A stretch of 64,000 bases of DNA from Actinoallomurus spadix (GTDB lineage: Bacteria > Actinomycetota > Actinomycetes > Streptosporangiales > Streptosporangiaceae): assembly GCF_024055725.1 (NCBI RefSeq), contig NZ_JAMXMX010000003.1:1-64000 (forward strand), written 5' to 3'. A program made the translations under genes and the position numbers. This document shows positions 1 to 8,656 of this stretch, one piece after another. Within the stretch, counting starts at the first letter, position 1; each line of letters opens with the position of its first letter. Under the pieces are notes generated by a model, which worked only from the letters and a program-made list of their open reading frames with translations, had not been told where the DNA came from and ran no database searches.

Positions 1-264
1 GGGCGCGGTCATGTCGATCACACCCGCCAGCACCGGCACCTGCCCCGCGACGTGGCCGAGCACGATGTCCAGCACGGTCCGGCGGTGCCGGTCGGGCAGG
101 AACGCCACCTCCGAGGACGACCCGAGGACGAACAGCCCGTGCACGCCGCCTTCCAGGAGGTGGTCGACCAGCCGGGTCAGCGAGGCGGTGTCCACCTCGC
201 GCTCCGGGGTCAGCGGGGTGCAGACGGGCGGGATGACGCCGGACGACGGTGCGGCGTTCGTCAT
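1..264 (-). CDS. Dihydrodipicolinate synthase / N-acetylneuraminate lyase family protein (partial, N-terminal 88 aa)
   Basis: The left edge cuts this gene; only the first 88 codons are visible, starting at an ATG that overlaps the stop of the upstream ATPase gene (ATGA). The visible part reads GVIPPVCTPLTPE, then a first helix and FVLGSSSEVAFL, matching the beta-strand 1 and GTTGE-type phosphate or carboxylate loop of DapA-superfamily aldolases. The usual GTTGE motif is replaced by GSSSE. The catalytic lysine would lie outside the window. As the last visible gene of a peptide-type importer operon under a FadR-type regulator, a catabolic lyase for the imported substrate is more likely than lysine biosynthesis; that is inference from context. 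Confidence 0.8.
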   Translation of the reverse strand, partial: MTNAAPSSGVIPPVCTPLTPEREVDTASLTRLVDHLLEGGVHGLFVLGSSSEVAFLPDRHRRTVLDIVLGHVAGQVPVLAGVIDMTAP

Positions 265-1274
265 GAGTTCTCCTGTGTCTGGGTGATGAGTTCGCGGTCG
301 GTGGCGCCGGCGAGGACCGGATGGTGGCAGCGGAAGAAGCCACCGGCGTTCTCCTCCGGGGCGGGCATCTCGGCGGCGCAGGTCTCGTCGGCCTTCCAGC
401 ACCGGGTGCGGAAGGGGCAGCCGGACGGCGGCCGGGTCGCCGACGGGACCGGGCCGGTCAGCGGGATCGGGTCGATCGGGGACAGCAGCCCCGGCGTGGC
501 GGAGAACAGGGCCCGCGTGTACGGGTGGCGGGCCGCGCCCGGCACGGCCCCGGCCGGCGCCTGCTCGACGATCCGGCCGAGGTACATCGTCACGACCCGG
601 TCGCTCATCCGCCGCACGGTCTGGATGTCGTGGGACACGAAGACCATCGCGAGGCCGAACCGCTCCTTCAGGTCCTGCAGCAGGTTGAGGATCTGCGCAC
701 GGACCGAGACGTCGAGCGCGCTGGTCGGCTCGTCGGCGACCAGCAGCCGCGGTCGCAGCGCGAGGGCGCGGGCGATCGCGACCCGCTGCCGCTGCCCGCC
801 GGACAGCTGGGCGGGCAGCCGGTCCGCCGCGCTCGCGGGCAGGCCGACCAGGTCGATGAGCTCGCGGACGCGTTCCTCCCGCTCGGCCGGGGTGCCGGCG
901 CGCTGCACGTCGAGCGGGTCGCGCAGGATCCGGCGGACCGGCAGGCGGCGGTTCAGGGCCGTGGACGGGTCCTGGAAGACCATGCCGATGCTCGACCCGA
1001 TGGCCTCGCGGCGGGCGGCGCCGGACATCGACCAGACGTCGCGTCCTTCGAAGGCGACGGTGCCGGCGGCCGGCCGCTGCAGGCCGACCAGCACCCGGGC
1101 GAGGGTCGACTTGCCGCACCCGGACTCGCCGACGACGCCGATCGTCTCACCGGGGTGGACGGTCAGGTCCGCGCCGGTCAGCGCGTACACGCGGTCGCGG
1201 GTGAACAGGCCGCCGGAGCGTGCCTTGTGGACGACGTGGACGTCGGTCAGCTCGACGATTCCCTGGGTGCTCAT
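261..1274 (-). CDS. Oligopeptide/dipeptide ABC transporter ATP-binding protein (DppF-like)
   Basis: This 337-aa cytoplasmic ATPase energises a peptide or nickel-type importer. Visible motifs are Walker A GESGCGKST, signature LSGGQRQR, Walker B LLVADEPTSALD and a C-terminal oligopeptide-transporter region with the cysteine-containing CPFRTRCW segment typical of Opp/DppF proteins. The start is the ATG at 1274 (MSTQGIVELTD), which overlaps the upstream stop as ATGA, indicating translational coupling. A longer upstream frame lacks homology. It pairs with the ATPase half of the fused gene upstream, so the transporter would have the usual two non-identical ATPases. The substrate cannot be read from the sequence. 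Confidence 0.93.
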   Translation of the reverse strand: MSTQGIVELTDVHVVHKARSGGLFTRDRVYALTGADLTVHPGETIGVVGESGCGKSTLARVLVGLQRPAAGTVAFEGRDVWSMSGAARREAIGSSIGMVFQDPSTALNRRLPVRRILRDPLDVQRAGTPAEREERVRELIDLVGLPASAADRLPAQLSGGQRQRVAIARALALRPRLLVADEPTSALDVSVRAQILNLLQDLKERFGLAMVFVSHDIQTVRRMSDRVVTMYLGRIVEQAPAGAVPGAARHPYTRALFSATPGLLSPIDPIPLTGPVPSATRPPSGCPFRTRCWKADETCAAEMPAPEENAGGFFRCHHPVLAGATDRELITQTQENS

Positions 1275-3256
1275 GAGCCCTCCGGCGGGTCGGCAGGCGC
1301 GGCGGCCGCGCCGGCGGCGGACAGGGAGGCCGAGACGTCGGCCGCCGGGTGGTGGCAGGCCACCGCGTGCAGGCGGTCCCGTCCCTCCAGGCGTGGCGTC
1401 TCGGTGTGGCAGACCTCGGTCGCGGCGGGACACCGGTCGGCGAACCGGCAGCCGGCCGGGAAGTCCGCGGGTGAGGGCACGACGCCGGGGATCTGGGTGA
1501 GGTGCTCCGCGCCGGACTCCAGCGACAGCACCGAGCCCAGCAGGCCGCGCGCGTAGTGGTGCGCGGGGTTCCCGACGACGTCCGGGGTCGCGCCCTTCTC
1601 GACGATCTGCCCGCCGTACATGACGACCACCCGGTCGGCGACGTCGGCGACCAGCGCGAGGTCGTGGGAGACGAGGATGAGCGCGAAGTCCAGTTCCTCG
1701 CGGAGCCGCAGCAGCAGCTCGATCACCTGCGCCTGGACGGTGACGTCCAGCGCCGTCGTCGGCTCGTCCGCGATGATCAGCTTGGGGTCGCGGGAGAGCG
1801 CCATCGCGATGAGCACGCGCTGGCGCTGCCCGCCGGACAGCTCGTGCGGATACGACGAGAGCGTGCGGGCGGGGTCCAGGCCGACGAGCTCCAGCAGCTC
1901 CGCCGGGGAGCGCCGGCCGCCGCGCCGGACGACCTGCTTGAGCTGTGCCCGTACGGTCATCGCCGGGTTCAGCGACGACAGCGCGTCCTGGTAGATCATC
2001 GCCATGTCGTGGCCGAGCAGCCGCCGCCGGTCCCGCGCGGGCATCGCCAGCAGGTCGCGGCCGTCGAAGCCGATCTCACCGCGCACCCGCGCGCCGCGCG
2101 GCTGCAGCCCCATGATCGTCAGCGCGGTCAGGGACTTGCCGCAGCCTGACTCGCCGACCAGGCCGAGCACCTCCCCCGGCCGTACGTCGAAGGAGATCCC
2201 GTCGACGATGTCGACGCCGTCGTGGCGGTCGTCGAAGCCGACCCGCAGGTCCCTCACCCGCAGGACGGGCTCGCCGTCCGGGAGCGGCCGGGCGCGTTCG
2301 GCGAGGCGCCGGGCGGCCTCGGCCAGCCCCGTGAGCTCGGTGAGCTCGGTGACGGGGCCGGGCGCCGCCCGCCGCGTGGTGCCGGCCCCGGTCGTCTCGG
2401 CCGGGCGCGTGGCGGGCGCGGCCCAGGCGTCGGAGACGCCCTCGGCGAGGATGTTGAGGGCGAGCACCGTAATGAGGATCAGCAGGCCGGGGAAGACGGT
2501 CGCCCACCAGCCGCCGGTGAGCACCATGTTCCGGCCGTCGGCGATGACGCTGCCCCAGGAGGGGTCCGGGGGGCGCACGCCCGCGCCGACGAACGACAGG
2601 GACGCCTCGAACACGATCGCGTCGGCCACCATCACCGTGCAGAACACCAGGATCGGGGCGGCGCAGTTGACGGCCACGTGCCGGATCAGGATGTGCGGGG
2701 CGCGGGCGCCGATGACCCGTTCGGCCGCGACGTAGTCCTCGCCGTACTGGGCCAGGACGTTGGCCCGGACGACGCGGACCACCGAGGGCATGTAGAGGAA
2801 GGCGATGGCCAGGACCAATACCGGGATGCTCCCGCCGAAGACCGCGACGAGCACGGCGGCGAGCGCGATGCCGGGGAAGGCCATGATCACGTCGAGCGTG
2901 CGCATGATCGCCTCGTCGACGGACCGCCGGGAGGTCGCGGCGACCGCGCCGATCACGGCACCGGCGACGAGCGCGATGGCGGTCGCGCCCAGTCCGATCA
3001 CCAGTGACCAGCGCGCGCCGTACAGCAGGCGCGCGAAGATGTCGCGGTTGGCGCTGTCCAGGCCCATCCAGTGCGACGTGCTGGGACCGCCGCCGCCGGC
3101 CTCCTGGACGTACGGCGAGTGCGGCGCCAGCACCGGGGCGAGCACGGCGGCGAGGATGATGACGACCACGACGCCCAGGGAGATCCAGGACGCCGGGCCG
3201 AGGCGCCGGAAGCCGATGCCCGCGCGGGACAGTCGGTCCGCCAGTCCACTGCGCAT
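1271..3256 (-). CDS. Fused peptide ABC transporter permease and ATP-binding protein (DppC-DppD fusion)
   Basis: A single 661-aa frame joins two normally separate importer subunits. Residues about 15-270 form a DppC permease with an N-terminal transmembrane helix, a periplasmic-type loop (APHSPY, MGLDSANRDIF) and the BPD_transp_1 core. A linker of about 60 residues rich in Ala, Thr and Arg follows. Residues about 330-661 form a DppD ATPase with GESGCGKS, LSGGQRQR and ADEPTTALD, and the cysteine-rich CRFADRCPA tail. No stop or frame change separates the halves. The start is the ATG at 3256, overlapping the upstream stop as TGATG, with GAGGAG upstream. Such fusions are known in actinobacterial Opp/Dpp systems. 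Confidence 0.9.
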   Translation of the reverse strand: MRSGLADRLSRAGIGFRRLGPASWISLGVVVVIILAAVLAPVLAPHSPYVQEAGGGGPSTSHWMGLDSANRDIFARLLYGARWSLVIGLGATAIALVAGAVIGAVAATSRRSVDEAIMRTLDVIMAFPGIALAAVLVAVFGGSIPVLVLAIAFLYMPSVVRVVRANVLAQYGEDYVAAERVIGARAPHILIRHVAVNCAAPILVFCTVMVADAIVFEASLSFVGAGVRPPDPSWGSVIADGRNMVLTGGWWATVFPGLLILITVLALNILAEGVSDAWAAPATRPAETTGAGTTRRAAPGPVTELTELTGLAEAARRLAERARPLPDGEPVLRVRDLRVGFDDRHDGVDIVDGISFDVRPGEVLGLVGESGCGKSLTALTIMGLQPRGARVRGEIGFDGRDLLAMPARDRRRLLGHDMAMIYQDALSSLNPAMTVRAQLKQVVRRGGRRSPAELLELVGLDPARTLSSYPHELSGGQRQRVLIAMALSRDPKLIIADEPTTALDVTVQAQVIELLLRLREELDFALILVSHDLALVADVADRVVVMYGGQIVEKGATPDVVGNPAHHYARGLLGSVLSLESGAEHLTQIPGVVPSPADFPAGCRFADRCPAATEVCHTETPRLEGRDRLHAVACHHPAADVSASLSAAGAAAAPADPPEGS

Positions 3257-4215
3257 CAGGCGGCGCTCCTCAGTCGGGGGTTGACCAGCAGGTACAGGAC
3301 GTCGATGAGGAGGTTGACCACGACGAAGCCGACCGCGATGGTGATCACGACGCCCTGGACGACCGCCGGGTCGCCGTTGCGCACCGCGGTGATCATGAGC
3401 TGGCCCATGCCGGGCAACGCGAAGATCGTCTCGATCACGACCGCGCCGCCGAGCAGGTAGCCGACCCGCAGGCCGAGCACGGTCAGCGGGTTGATCAGCG
3501 CGTTCCGCAGGACGTTGCGCCCGACCACGACGACGGGCGGCAGGCCGCTGCCGATGGCGGTGCGCACGTAGTCCTTGTCGAGTTCCTCGACCATCGACGT
3601 GCGGATGATCCGGGTGAGGTACGCCGCGATGGGCAGCGACAGGGCGAACGCCGGCAGCGTCAGCGACCGCAGCCAGCCGCTCACCGAGTCGGCCGGGTTG
3701 ATGTACCCGCCGGTCGGGAACCAGCCGCGGTCGACCGCCAGGTACTGGGTCATCAGCAGCGCCAGCCAGAACGCCGGCGAGGCCACCCCGACCAGCGAGA
3801 CGAGGCGGATGACCTGGTCCGGCCACCGGTCCCGGAAGATCGCGGCGACGACGCCGAACAGCACGGCCAGCACGATCGCGATGACGACGCCGAACAGCGT
3901 CAGCTGGAGCGTCAGCGGCAGGGCGGTGGCGACGGAGCTGCGCACCGGCGCCTTGGTGAGCGCGCTCGTTCCCATGTCGCCGTGCAGCAGCTGGCCGACG
4001 AACCGTACGTAACGCACGGGCAGCGGGTCGAGCAGGCCGTTCTCCACCTGGAACTGATGAATCTGCTCGGCGGTCGGGTTGGCGCCCTGGAAGTAGGCGT
4101 ACTCCGGCTTGTTGTCGGAGAACCGCATGATGATGAAGACGAACAGGACCACGCCCAGCAACAGGGGGATCAGGATGAGGACGCGGCGCACCAGCATTCT
4201 GGCGATCGCTGCCAC
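3256..4215 (-). CDS. Peptide ABC transporter permease (DppB-like)
   Basis: This 319-aa inner-membrane subunit has the DppB layout: an N-terminal helix (LILIPLLLGVVLFVFIIMRF), a long extracytoplasmic loop, then five helices. The EAA-type coupling segment appears as DYVRTAIGSGLPP, and the C-terminus has the family-typical ETIFALPGMGQL. The start is a GTG at 4215 preceded by AGGAGG at six bases. It lies 43 bp downstream of the binding-protein gene and overlaps the fused permease/ATPase gene by one base, so all are probably one transcript. Confidence 0.92.
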   Translation of the reverse strand: MAAIARMLVRRVLILIPLLLGVVLFVFIIMRFSDNKPEYAYFQGANPTAEQIHQFQVENGLLDPLPVRYVRFVGQLLHGDMGTSALTKAPVRSSVATALPLTLQLTLFGVVIAIVLAVLFGVVAAIFRDRWPDQVIRLVSLVGVASPAFWLALLMTQYLAVDRGWFPTGGYINPADSVSGWLRSLTLPAFALSLPIAAYLTRIIRTSMVEELDKDYVRTAIGSGLPPVVVVGRNVLRNALINPLTVLGLRVGYLLGGAVVIETIFALPGMGQLMITAVRNGDPAVVQGVVITIAVGFVVVNLLIDVLYLLVNPRLRSAA

Positions 4216-4258
4216 GGGTGCCTCCTGAGGGATCGGATCGGGGTACGGAGGCGGGCGC

Positions 4259-5866
4259 TCAGAGGCGCTTGGCCTGCAGCAGGTTGACGCCGGGGTACGC
4301 CTGCGGCCGGACGCCGGTGAGCTTCTTGGGGTTCCAGGCGGTCATCAGCTCGGTGTGCAGGACCGGGTAGAGCACGGCCTGCTCGGCGATGACGTCGAGG
4401 TACTGGTGCAGCAGCTCGAGCTTCTTGGTCTTGTCCGGCTCCCGGGTCGCCCGGTCCATCAGCGCGAAGAGGGCCTTGGCGTCCGAGCTCTTGTCCCACT
4501 TGGTGTACTTCATCCAGGTGCCGCCGGACGTGTAGTTGTAACGCAGGATCAGGTCGGCGTCGAGGCCGAACTGGTTGGGGTTCGAGGCGGCCGCGACGAC
4601 CTGGTAGCTCTGCGACTGGTCCATCTTGGTGAACAGCGCGCTGGTGTCCTGCGGCTCGAGCGAGGTCTTGACGCCGATGGCGTTCCAGGAGTTGGCGATC
4701 GTCGGCAGGCAGTCGGCGATCCAGCTCACGTTGACCGCCATCAGGTTGACCGACAGGTTCTTCACGCCCGCGGCGGCCAGCAGCGACTTGGCCTTGTCCG
4801 GGTCGTAGCCGTAGACCGTCTTGGCCGGCGCGTACGCCGGGTTCTCCTTGTTGAGGAAGCTGCTGGCCGGTGTGCCGTGGCCCTTCAGCGCCACGTCGAT
4901 CATCTTCTTGGTGTCGATGGCGTACAGCAGCGCCTGGCGCACCCGCACGTCGTCGAACGGCTTCTGGCCGGTGTTGAACATCAGGAACATGTGGTTCATG
5001 CCCTTGCCGCCCTCGACGGTCAGCCCCTGCTTGCGGAGCTGGTCGATGTTGGCGTACGGCACGTTGTCGGCGATCTGCGCCTCCGCGCCGCCGCCGGAGA
5101 TCTTCGCGACCCGGGCCGAGGCGTCCACGATCGACAGCCAGTTCATCTTCTTGATCGCCGGCTTGCGGGGGCCGTTGTAGTCGGCGAACGCCTCGAAGGT
5201 GGTGTTGGACTTCGGGTGGTGCGCGGTCATCTTGTACGGGCCGGAGCCGACCGCCTTGCCGTTCTTGGCCGCGTCCCAGCCGCCCGGCTGCCCGAAGACG
5301 TGCTTGGGCATGATCTTGGCGATGGTCAGCCGCTGCAGCGCGTCCGGGAAGGAGAACTTGAAGACGAGCTCGACCGTGGTCGCGTCGACCTTGCGGACCT
5401 CCTTCAGCCAGGTGGTGAAGAAGGAGGACACCAGCGTGGAGGAGTCCTGCACGCGGTCGAAGGTGAACAGCACATCGTCCACGGTGACCGGCTGCCCGTC
5501 GTGCCACTTGGCGCCCTGCCGCAGCGTGAACCGCCACGTGGTCGCCGAGGGGTCCGACGGCAGGGCCGTGGCCAGCGCGGGGTACGGCGCGCGGGTGATC
5601 GGGTCGGTGTCGACCAGCCCCTCGTAGATGTGGTTGTTGCCGGCCATCGCGAACGCCGACGCGCTCATGGTCGGGTCCCAGCTCTGGTCGTTGCCGTAGC
5701 CGATGACCACGGTGACGAGGTCCTTGTTCCCGCCGGAGCCGGCCGAGCCGGTCGAGGCGGGGCCGCCGCAGGCGGAGATCGTGCTGGAGAGGGCGGCCGC
5801 GGCGCTCATTATCCCGCTGTAGCGCAGGAAGTCGCGGCGGCTGAAGGGGGATCGCGGAGCGCTCAC
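4259..5866 (-). CDS. Peptide/nickel-type ABC transporter substrate-binding lipoprotein (family 5)
   Basis: This 535-aa extracellular receptor belongs to solute-binding family 5. The N-terminus carries both a twin-arginine signature (SRRDFLR) and a lipobox (ISAC, Cys about 33), implying Tat export and lipid anchoring. The mature part contains the family block TWRFTLRQGAKWHDGQPVTVDDV and the later QALLYAIDTKKM region. The GTG start at 5866 has GGGAGA five bases upstream. It is first in the importer operon; about 130 bp of divergent promoter DNA separate it from the FadR-type regulator. Confidence 0.93.
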   Translation of the reverse strand: MSAPRSPFSRRDFLRYSGIMSAAAALSSTISACGGPASTGSAGSGGNKDLVTVVIGYGNDQSWDPTMSASAFAMAGNNHIYEGLVDTDPITRAPYPALATALPSDPSATTWRFTLRQGAKWHDGQPVTVDDVLFTFDRVQDSSTLVSSFFTTWLKEVRKVDATTVELVFKFSFPDALQRLTIAKIMPKHVFGQPGGWDAAKNGKAVGSGPYKMTAHHPKSNTTFEAFADYNGPRKPAIKKMNWLSIVDASARVAKISGGGAEAQIADNVPYANIDQLRKQGLTVEGGKGMNHMFLMFNTGQKPFDDVRVRQALLYAIDTKKMIDVALKGHGTPASSFLNKENPAYAPAKTVYGYDPDKAKSLLAAAGVKNLSVNLMAVNVSWIADCLPTIANSWNAIGVKTSLEPQDTSALFTKMDQSQSYQVVAAASNPNQFGLDADLILRYNYTSGGTWMKYTKWDKSSDAKALFALMDRATREPDKTKKLELLHQYLDVIAEQAVLYPVLHTELMTAWNPKKLTGVRPQAYPGVNLLQAKRL

Positions 5867-5914
5867 GGTGTCTCCCGGTGTGGGCTGTCAGGCAGGCACG
5901 AGATGGGGGTGGAG

Positions 5915-5944
5915 GTGGGACGTCCCACGTCCTATCTCTGATAG
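5915..5944. promoter_or_regulatory. Putative operator: two inverted repeats between importer operon and FadR-type regulator
   Basis: The divergent gap holds a perfect 14-bp palindrome, GTGGGACGTCCCAC (5915-5928), followed by an inverted repeat CTATC-TCT-GATAG (5932-5944). GntR/FadR dimers bind short palindromes in exactly this position, so the neighbouring regulator may act here on both promoters. Which repeat is the operator is not decided by the sequence. Confidence 0.5.
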
Positions 5945-6001
5945 CGTCGGAGACTAGAAGTCCGTTACGTTTCGCGTCAAGAGCATGACCAGGAGATGTC
6001 C

Positions 6002-6766
6002 GTGTCGTTGCGTGACGATCGCCCCCTCGCCGAGCCCGGTGGGCCGGCTCCCGCCCGTAGCCGCCGGCTCAGCCGATCGCTCGAGGTGCAGGAGGCGGTC
6101 AAAGAGCTGATCGTCCGGCGCGGGCTGACCGCCGGAGATCCGATGCCGACAGAGACCGAGCTTATGCAAGAACTGGACATCGGGCGCAACTCGGTACGCG
6201 AAGCCCTAAAAGCCCTGCAGGCCGTCGGCATCGTCGACATCCGCCACGGCTTTGGCACGTTCGTCGGCCAGATGTCCCTGAACGGGCTGGTCGACGAACT
6301 CGCCTTCCACAGCCGGATCGGGCCACAGGACGAGCAGAGCCACCTCGCCCACCTGATCGAGATCCGCGAACTCCTGGAGAACGGCCTGGCCGCCCGCCTG
6401 ATCGACCGGCACGGCGGCGCCGGCCTCGCCGACCTGCTCTCCCCCGCCCGCGAGGCACTGGAGCGGATGGAGGCCGAGGCGCTCGTCGGCGTGGTCTCCC
6501 CGGAGACCGACCGGCTCTTCCACGACTCGCTCTACCGGCCGCTGGGCAATCCGCTGGTCGGCCGGCTCCTCGGCGCCTTCTGGCAGGTCTTCCACCAGCT
6601 CAGGAACGAGCTCGGCGCCCCGGACGAGACCCCGGAGTACGTCGCCCGCAAGCACCGCGACATCTACGCCGCGGTCATCGCCGAGGACCGGGACGCCGTC
6701 GAGGCGGCGATGATCGCCCACTTCGCGGGCATCCGCACCCGCCTCGCCCGCCTCCGCGACGACTGA
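6002..6766 (+). CDS. FadR-subfamily GntR transcriptional regulator
   Basis: A 254-aa regulator with an N-terminal winged helix (about residues 20-85; PTETELMQELDIGRNSVREAL, then the wing HGFGTFVG) and an all-helical FCD ligand domain (about 105-240). FCD domains usually bind small carboxylates through a metal or arginines. An ATG lies at 5996 but directly abuts the Shine-Dalgarno AGGAG (5991-5995); the in-frame GTG at 6002 is six bases from it and is the better start. It is divergent from the importer operon, whose local repressor it probably is. The gene ends just before a strong hairpin. Confidence 0.88.
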   Translation: MSLRDDRPLAEPGGPAPARSRRLSRSLEVQEAVKELIVRRGLTAGDPMPTETELMQELDIGRNSVREALKALQAVGIVDIRHGFGTFVGQMSLNGLVDELAFHSRIGPQDEQSHLAHLIEIRELLENGLAARLIDRHGGAGLADLLSPAREALERMEAEALVGVVSPETDRLFHDSLYRPLGNPLVGRLLGAFWQVFHQLRNELGAPDETPEYVARKHRDIYAAVIAEDRDAVEAAMIAHFAGIRTRLARLRDD

Positions 6767-6776
6767 GGGTGGACAG

Positions 6777-6809
6777 GGCGCCGCCGGCCCAGGGCGGGCC
6801 GGCGGCGCC
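6777..6809. terminator. Bidirectional hairpin terminator
   Basis: A 14-bp perfect GC stem (6777-6790 with 6796-6809) and a 5-base loop lie between the convergent ends of the FadR-type regulator and the exporter permease. There is no T-tract, as is usual for actinomycete terminators. It can serve both strands. Confidence 0.8.
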
Positions 6810-6812
6810 TGT

Positions 6813-7634
6813 TCACCGGCCCCTGCGCCTGTAGGTGCGGACCGACAGGGGGACGAAGACCACCAGCAGCGCGGCCGACCAGAGCAGGACCGTGGCCGCC
6901 GGATGCGCGAGCGGCCAGGTCAGGTGCCCGGACGGAGCACCGGGGTTGCCGAACAGGTCCCGCGAGGCGGCGGTGAGCGCGCTCACCGGGTTCCAGTCGG
7001 CCAGGAACCGCAGCCACCCTGGCATCCCGCCCGTCGGGACGAACGCGTTGGACAGCATCGTGACCGGAAAGAACAGCGGCACCATCTGATCGGCGATCTG
7101 GTCGTTCTTCACCACCAGGCCCACGTAGACGCCCGCCCAGCTCAACGCGTACCGCAGCAGCGTTATCAGCAGGAACGCCTCGGCCGTGGGGACCAGGCCG
7201 CGATGGGGCCGCCAGCCCACCAGCAGGCCCGCCCCCACCATGATGGCCAGCGACAGCAGACCGGTCAGGGAGTCGGCGCCGGTCTGCCCGAACGGCACCG
7301 CCGACCGCGCCATCGGCATGGAGCGGAACCGGTCCATCACGCCCCGGGAGGCGTCGGTGGCGACCCGCACCATGACTCCCATCACCGCCGAGAAGGTCAC
7401 CATCGCGAACAGCCCGGGCATGAGGTACTCGCGGTAGTTCCCGCCGCCCGGCACCTGGATCGCGCTGCCGAACACGTACCCGAACAGCACGACCATGACG
7501 GCCGGGAAGATCAGCGCGGCGATGAGTTCTCCCGGGTTCTGCCGCAGCCGTCCCAGCTCGCGGCCGACCAGGGTCAGCCCGTCGATGAGGGTCCAGCGCA
7601 GGCGGTGGTCCGCCGGCGGGGTGAGGGCGGTCAT
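6813..7634 (-). CDS. ABC-2 type exporter permease (DrrB-like)
   Basis: This 273-aa membrane protein has the six-helix ABC-2 layout of drug-resistance permeases: a first helix around residues 35-55 (LIAALIFPAVMVVLFGYVFG), then a loop with GGGNYREYLMPGLFA, which is characteristic of DrrB/daunorubicin-type permeases, and a re-entrant end with VPTGGMPGWLRFLADWNPVSALT. The ATG at 7634 overlaps the stop of the ATPase gene (ATGA). With the upstream ATPase it would form a small-molecule or lipid exporter; no biosynthetic cluster is visible nearby. Confidence 0.9.
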   Translation of the reverse strand: MTALTPPADHRLRWTLIDGLTLVGRELGRLRQNPGELIAALIFPAVMVVLFGYVFGSAIQVPGGGNYREYLMPGLFAMVTFSAVMGVMVRVATDASRGVMDRFRSMPMARSAVPFGQTGADSLTGLLSLAIMVGAGLLVGWRPHRGLVPTAEAFLLITLLRYALSWAGVYVGLVVKNDQIADQMVPLFFPVTMLSNAFVPTGGMPGWLRFLADWNPVSALTAASRDLFGNPGAPSGHLTWPLAHPAATVLLWSAALLVVFVPLSVRTYRRRGR

Positions 7635-8572
7635 CGGACGGGCTCCTTCCGGTCGGTGAGGCGCAGGAACACCTCGTCGAGGGTGGGGCGGCGCAGTCGC
7701 ACGTCGGCCGCGGCGACCCCCGAACGGTCGAGCTCGCGCACGACGTCGGCGAGGCGGAGACCGCCGGGCAGGACGACGCTGAGCCGGTCGGCGTCCATCG
7801 TGGCGGGGGCGGTCCCGGCCAGGGTGGTCAGCACGGTGGCGGCCGGACGCAGCGCGGCGGGGTCCTCGACGACGACGTCGAGGCGGTCCCCGATCGTGGC
7901 CTTCAGCTCGTCGGGAGTGCCTGTGGCGATCACCCGCCCCTGGTCGATGACGGCGATGTCGTCGGCGAGCCGGTCGGCCTCGTCCAGGTACTGCGTGGTG
8001 AGCAGCACGGTGGTGCCGTCCGCGACCAGTTCGCGGACGCTGTCCCAGATCTCGCCGCGGCTGCGCGGGTCGAGGCCGGTCGTCGGCTCGTCCAGGAAGA
8101 GCACCTCGGGGCGCAGGATGAGGCTGGTGATCAGGTCGAGGCGGCGCCGCATGCCGCCGGAGTAGCCGGCGACCTGGCGATCGGCGGCGTCCGTCAGGCC
8201 GAAGCGTTCGAGCAGTTCGTCGGCCCGGCGGTGCGCCGCGCGCCGGGACAGGTGGGAGAGGCGCCCGAACATGCGCAGGTTGCCACGGCCGGTGAGCTTC
8301 TCGTCCACGGCGGCGTGCTGGCCCGCGAGCCCGATCCGGGCCCGCACCTCCCCGGCCTGGCGGACGACGTCGTACCCGGCGACGCGGGCGTGCCCGGCGT
8401 CGGGGTCGGACAGGGTCGCCAGGATGCGCACCGCGGTCGTCTTCCCCGCGCCGTTCGGCCCGAGCACGCCGCAGACCCTTCCCCTCGGGATGCTCAGGTC
8501 CAGGCCGCGCAGCGCCTGAACGTCGCCGAAGGACTTGCGCAGCCCTTCGGCGAACACGATCGGATCCGTCAC
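7631..8572 (-). CDS. Daunorubicin-resistance-type ABC transporter ATP-binding protein (DrrA-like)
   Basis: A 313-aa ATPase with Walker A GPNGAGKTT, the DrrA-type block VAGYDVV..A..VR.RIGLAGQ, signature YSGGMRRRL, Walker B LFLDEPTTGLD and the C-terminal DUF4162-like extension ending in RRPTLDEVFLRLT. The start is a GTG at 8572. It is translationally coupled to the permease downstream and divergent from a TetR gene. Repression by that TetR and induction by an exported compound is the expected arrangement. Confidence 0.93.
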   Translation of the reverse strand: MTDPIVFAEGLRKSFGDVQALRGLDLSIPRGRVCGVLGPNGAGKTTAVRILATLSDPDAGHARVAGYDVVRQAGEVRARIGLAGQHAAVDEKLTGRGNLRMFGRLSHLSRRAAHRRADELLERFGLTDAADRQVAGYSGGMRRRLDLITSLILRPEVLFLDEPTTGLDPRSRGEIWDSVRELVADGTTVLLTTQYLDEADRLADDIAVIDQGRVIATGTPDELKATIGDRLDVVVEDPAALRPAATVLTTLAGTAPATMDADRLSVVLPGGLRLADVVRELDRSGVAAADVRLRRPTLDEVFLRLTDRKEPVR

Positions 8573-8580
8573 GATCCCTC

Positions 8581-8640
8581 CACTGGGTACGTCGTACGCG
8601 GTTATGCCGACGAGGCTAGGTCACTGGGTACGATGTACGC
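8581..8640. promoter_or_regulatory. Twin operator for the TetR regulator (two 19-bp direct copies)
   Basis: CACTGGGTACGTCGTACGC (8581-8599) and CACTGGGTACGATGTACGC (8622-8640) match at 17 of 19 positions and sit 41 bp apart in the 84-bp gap between the divergent exporter and TetR genes. Each contains two GTAC half-sites spaced by three bases, a dyad suited to a TetR dimer. About four helical turns separate the copies, so both dimers would face the same side of the DNA. Confidence 0.72.
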
Positions 8641-8656
8641 AAGTGAGGGGAGGACC

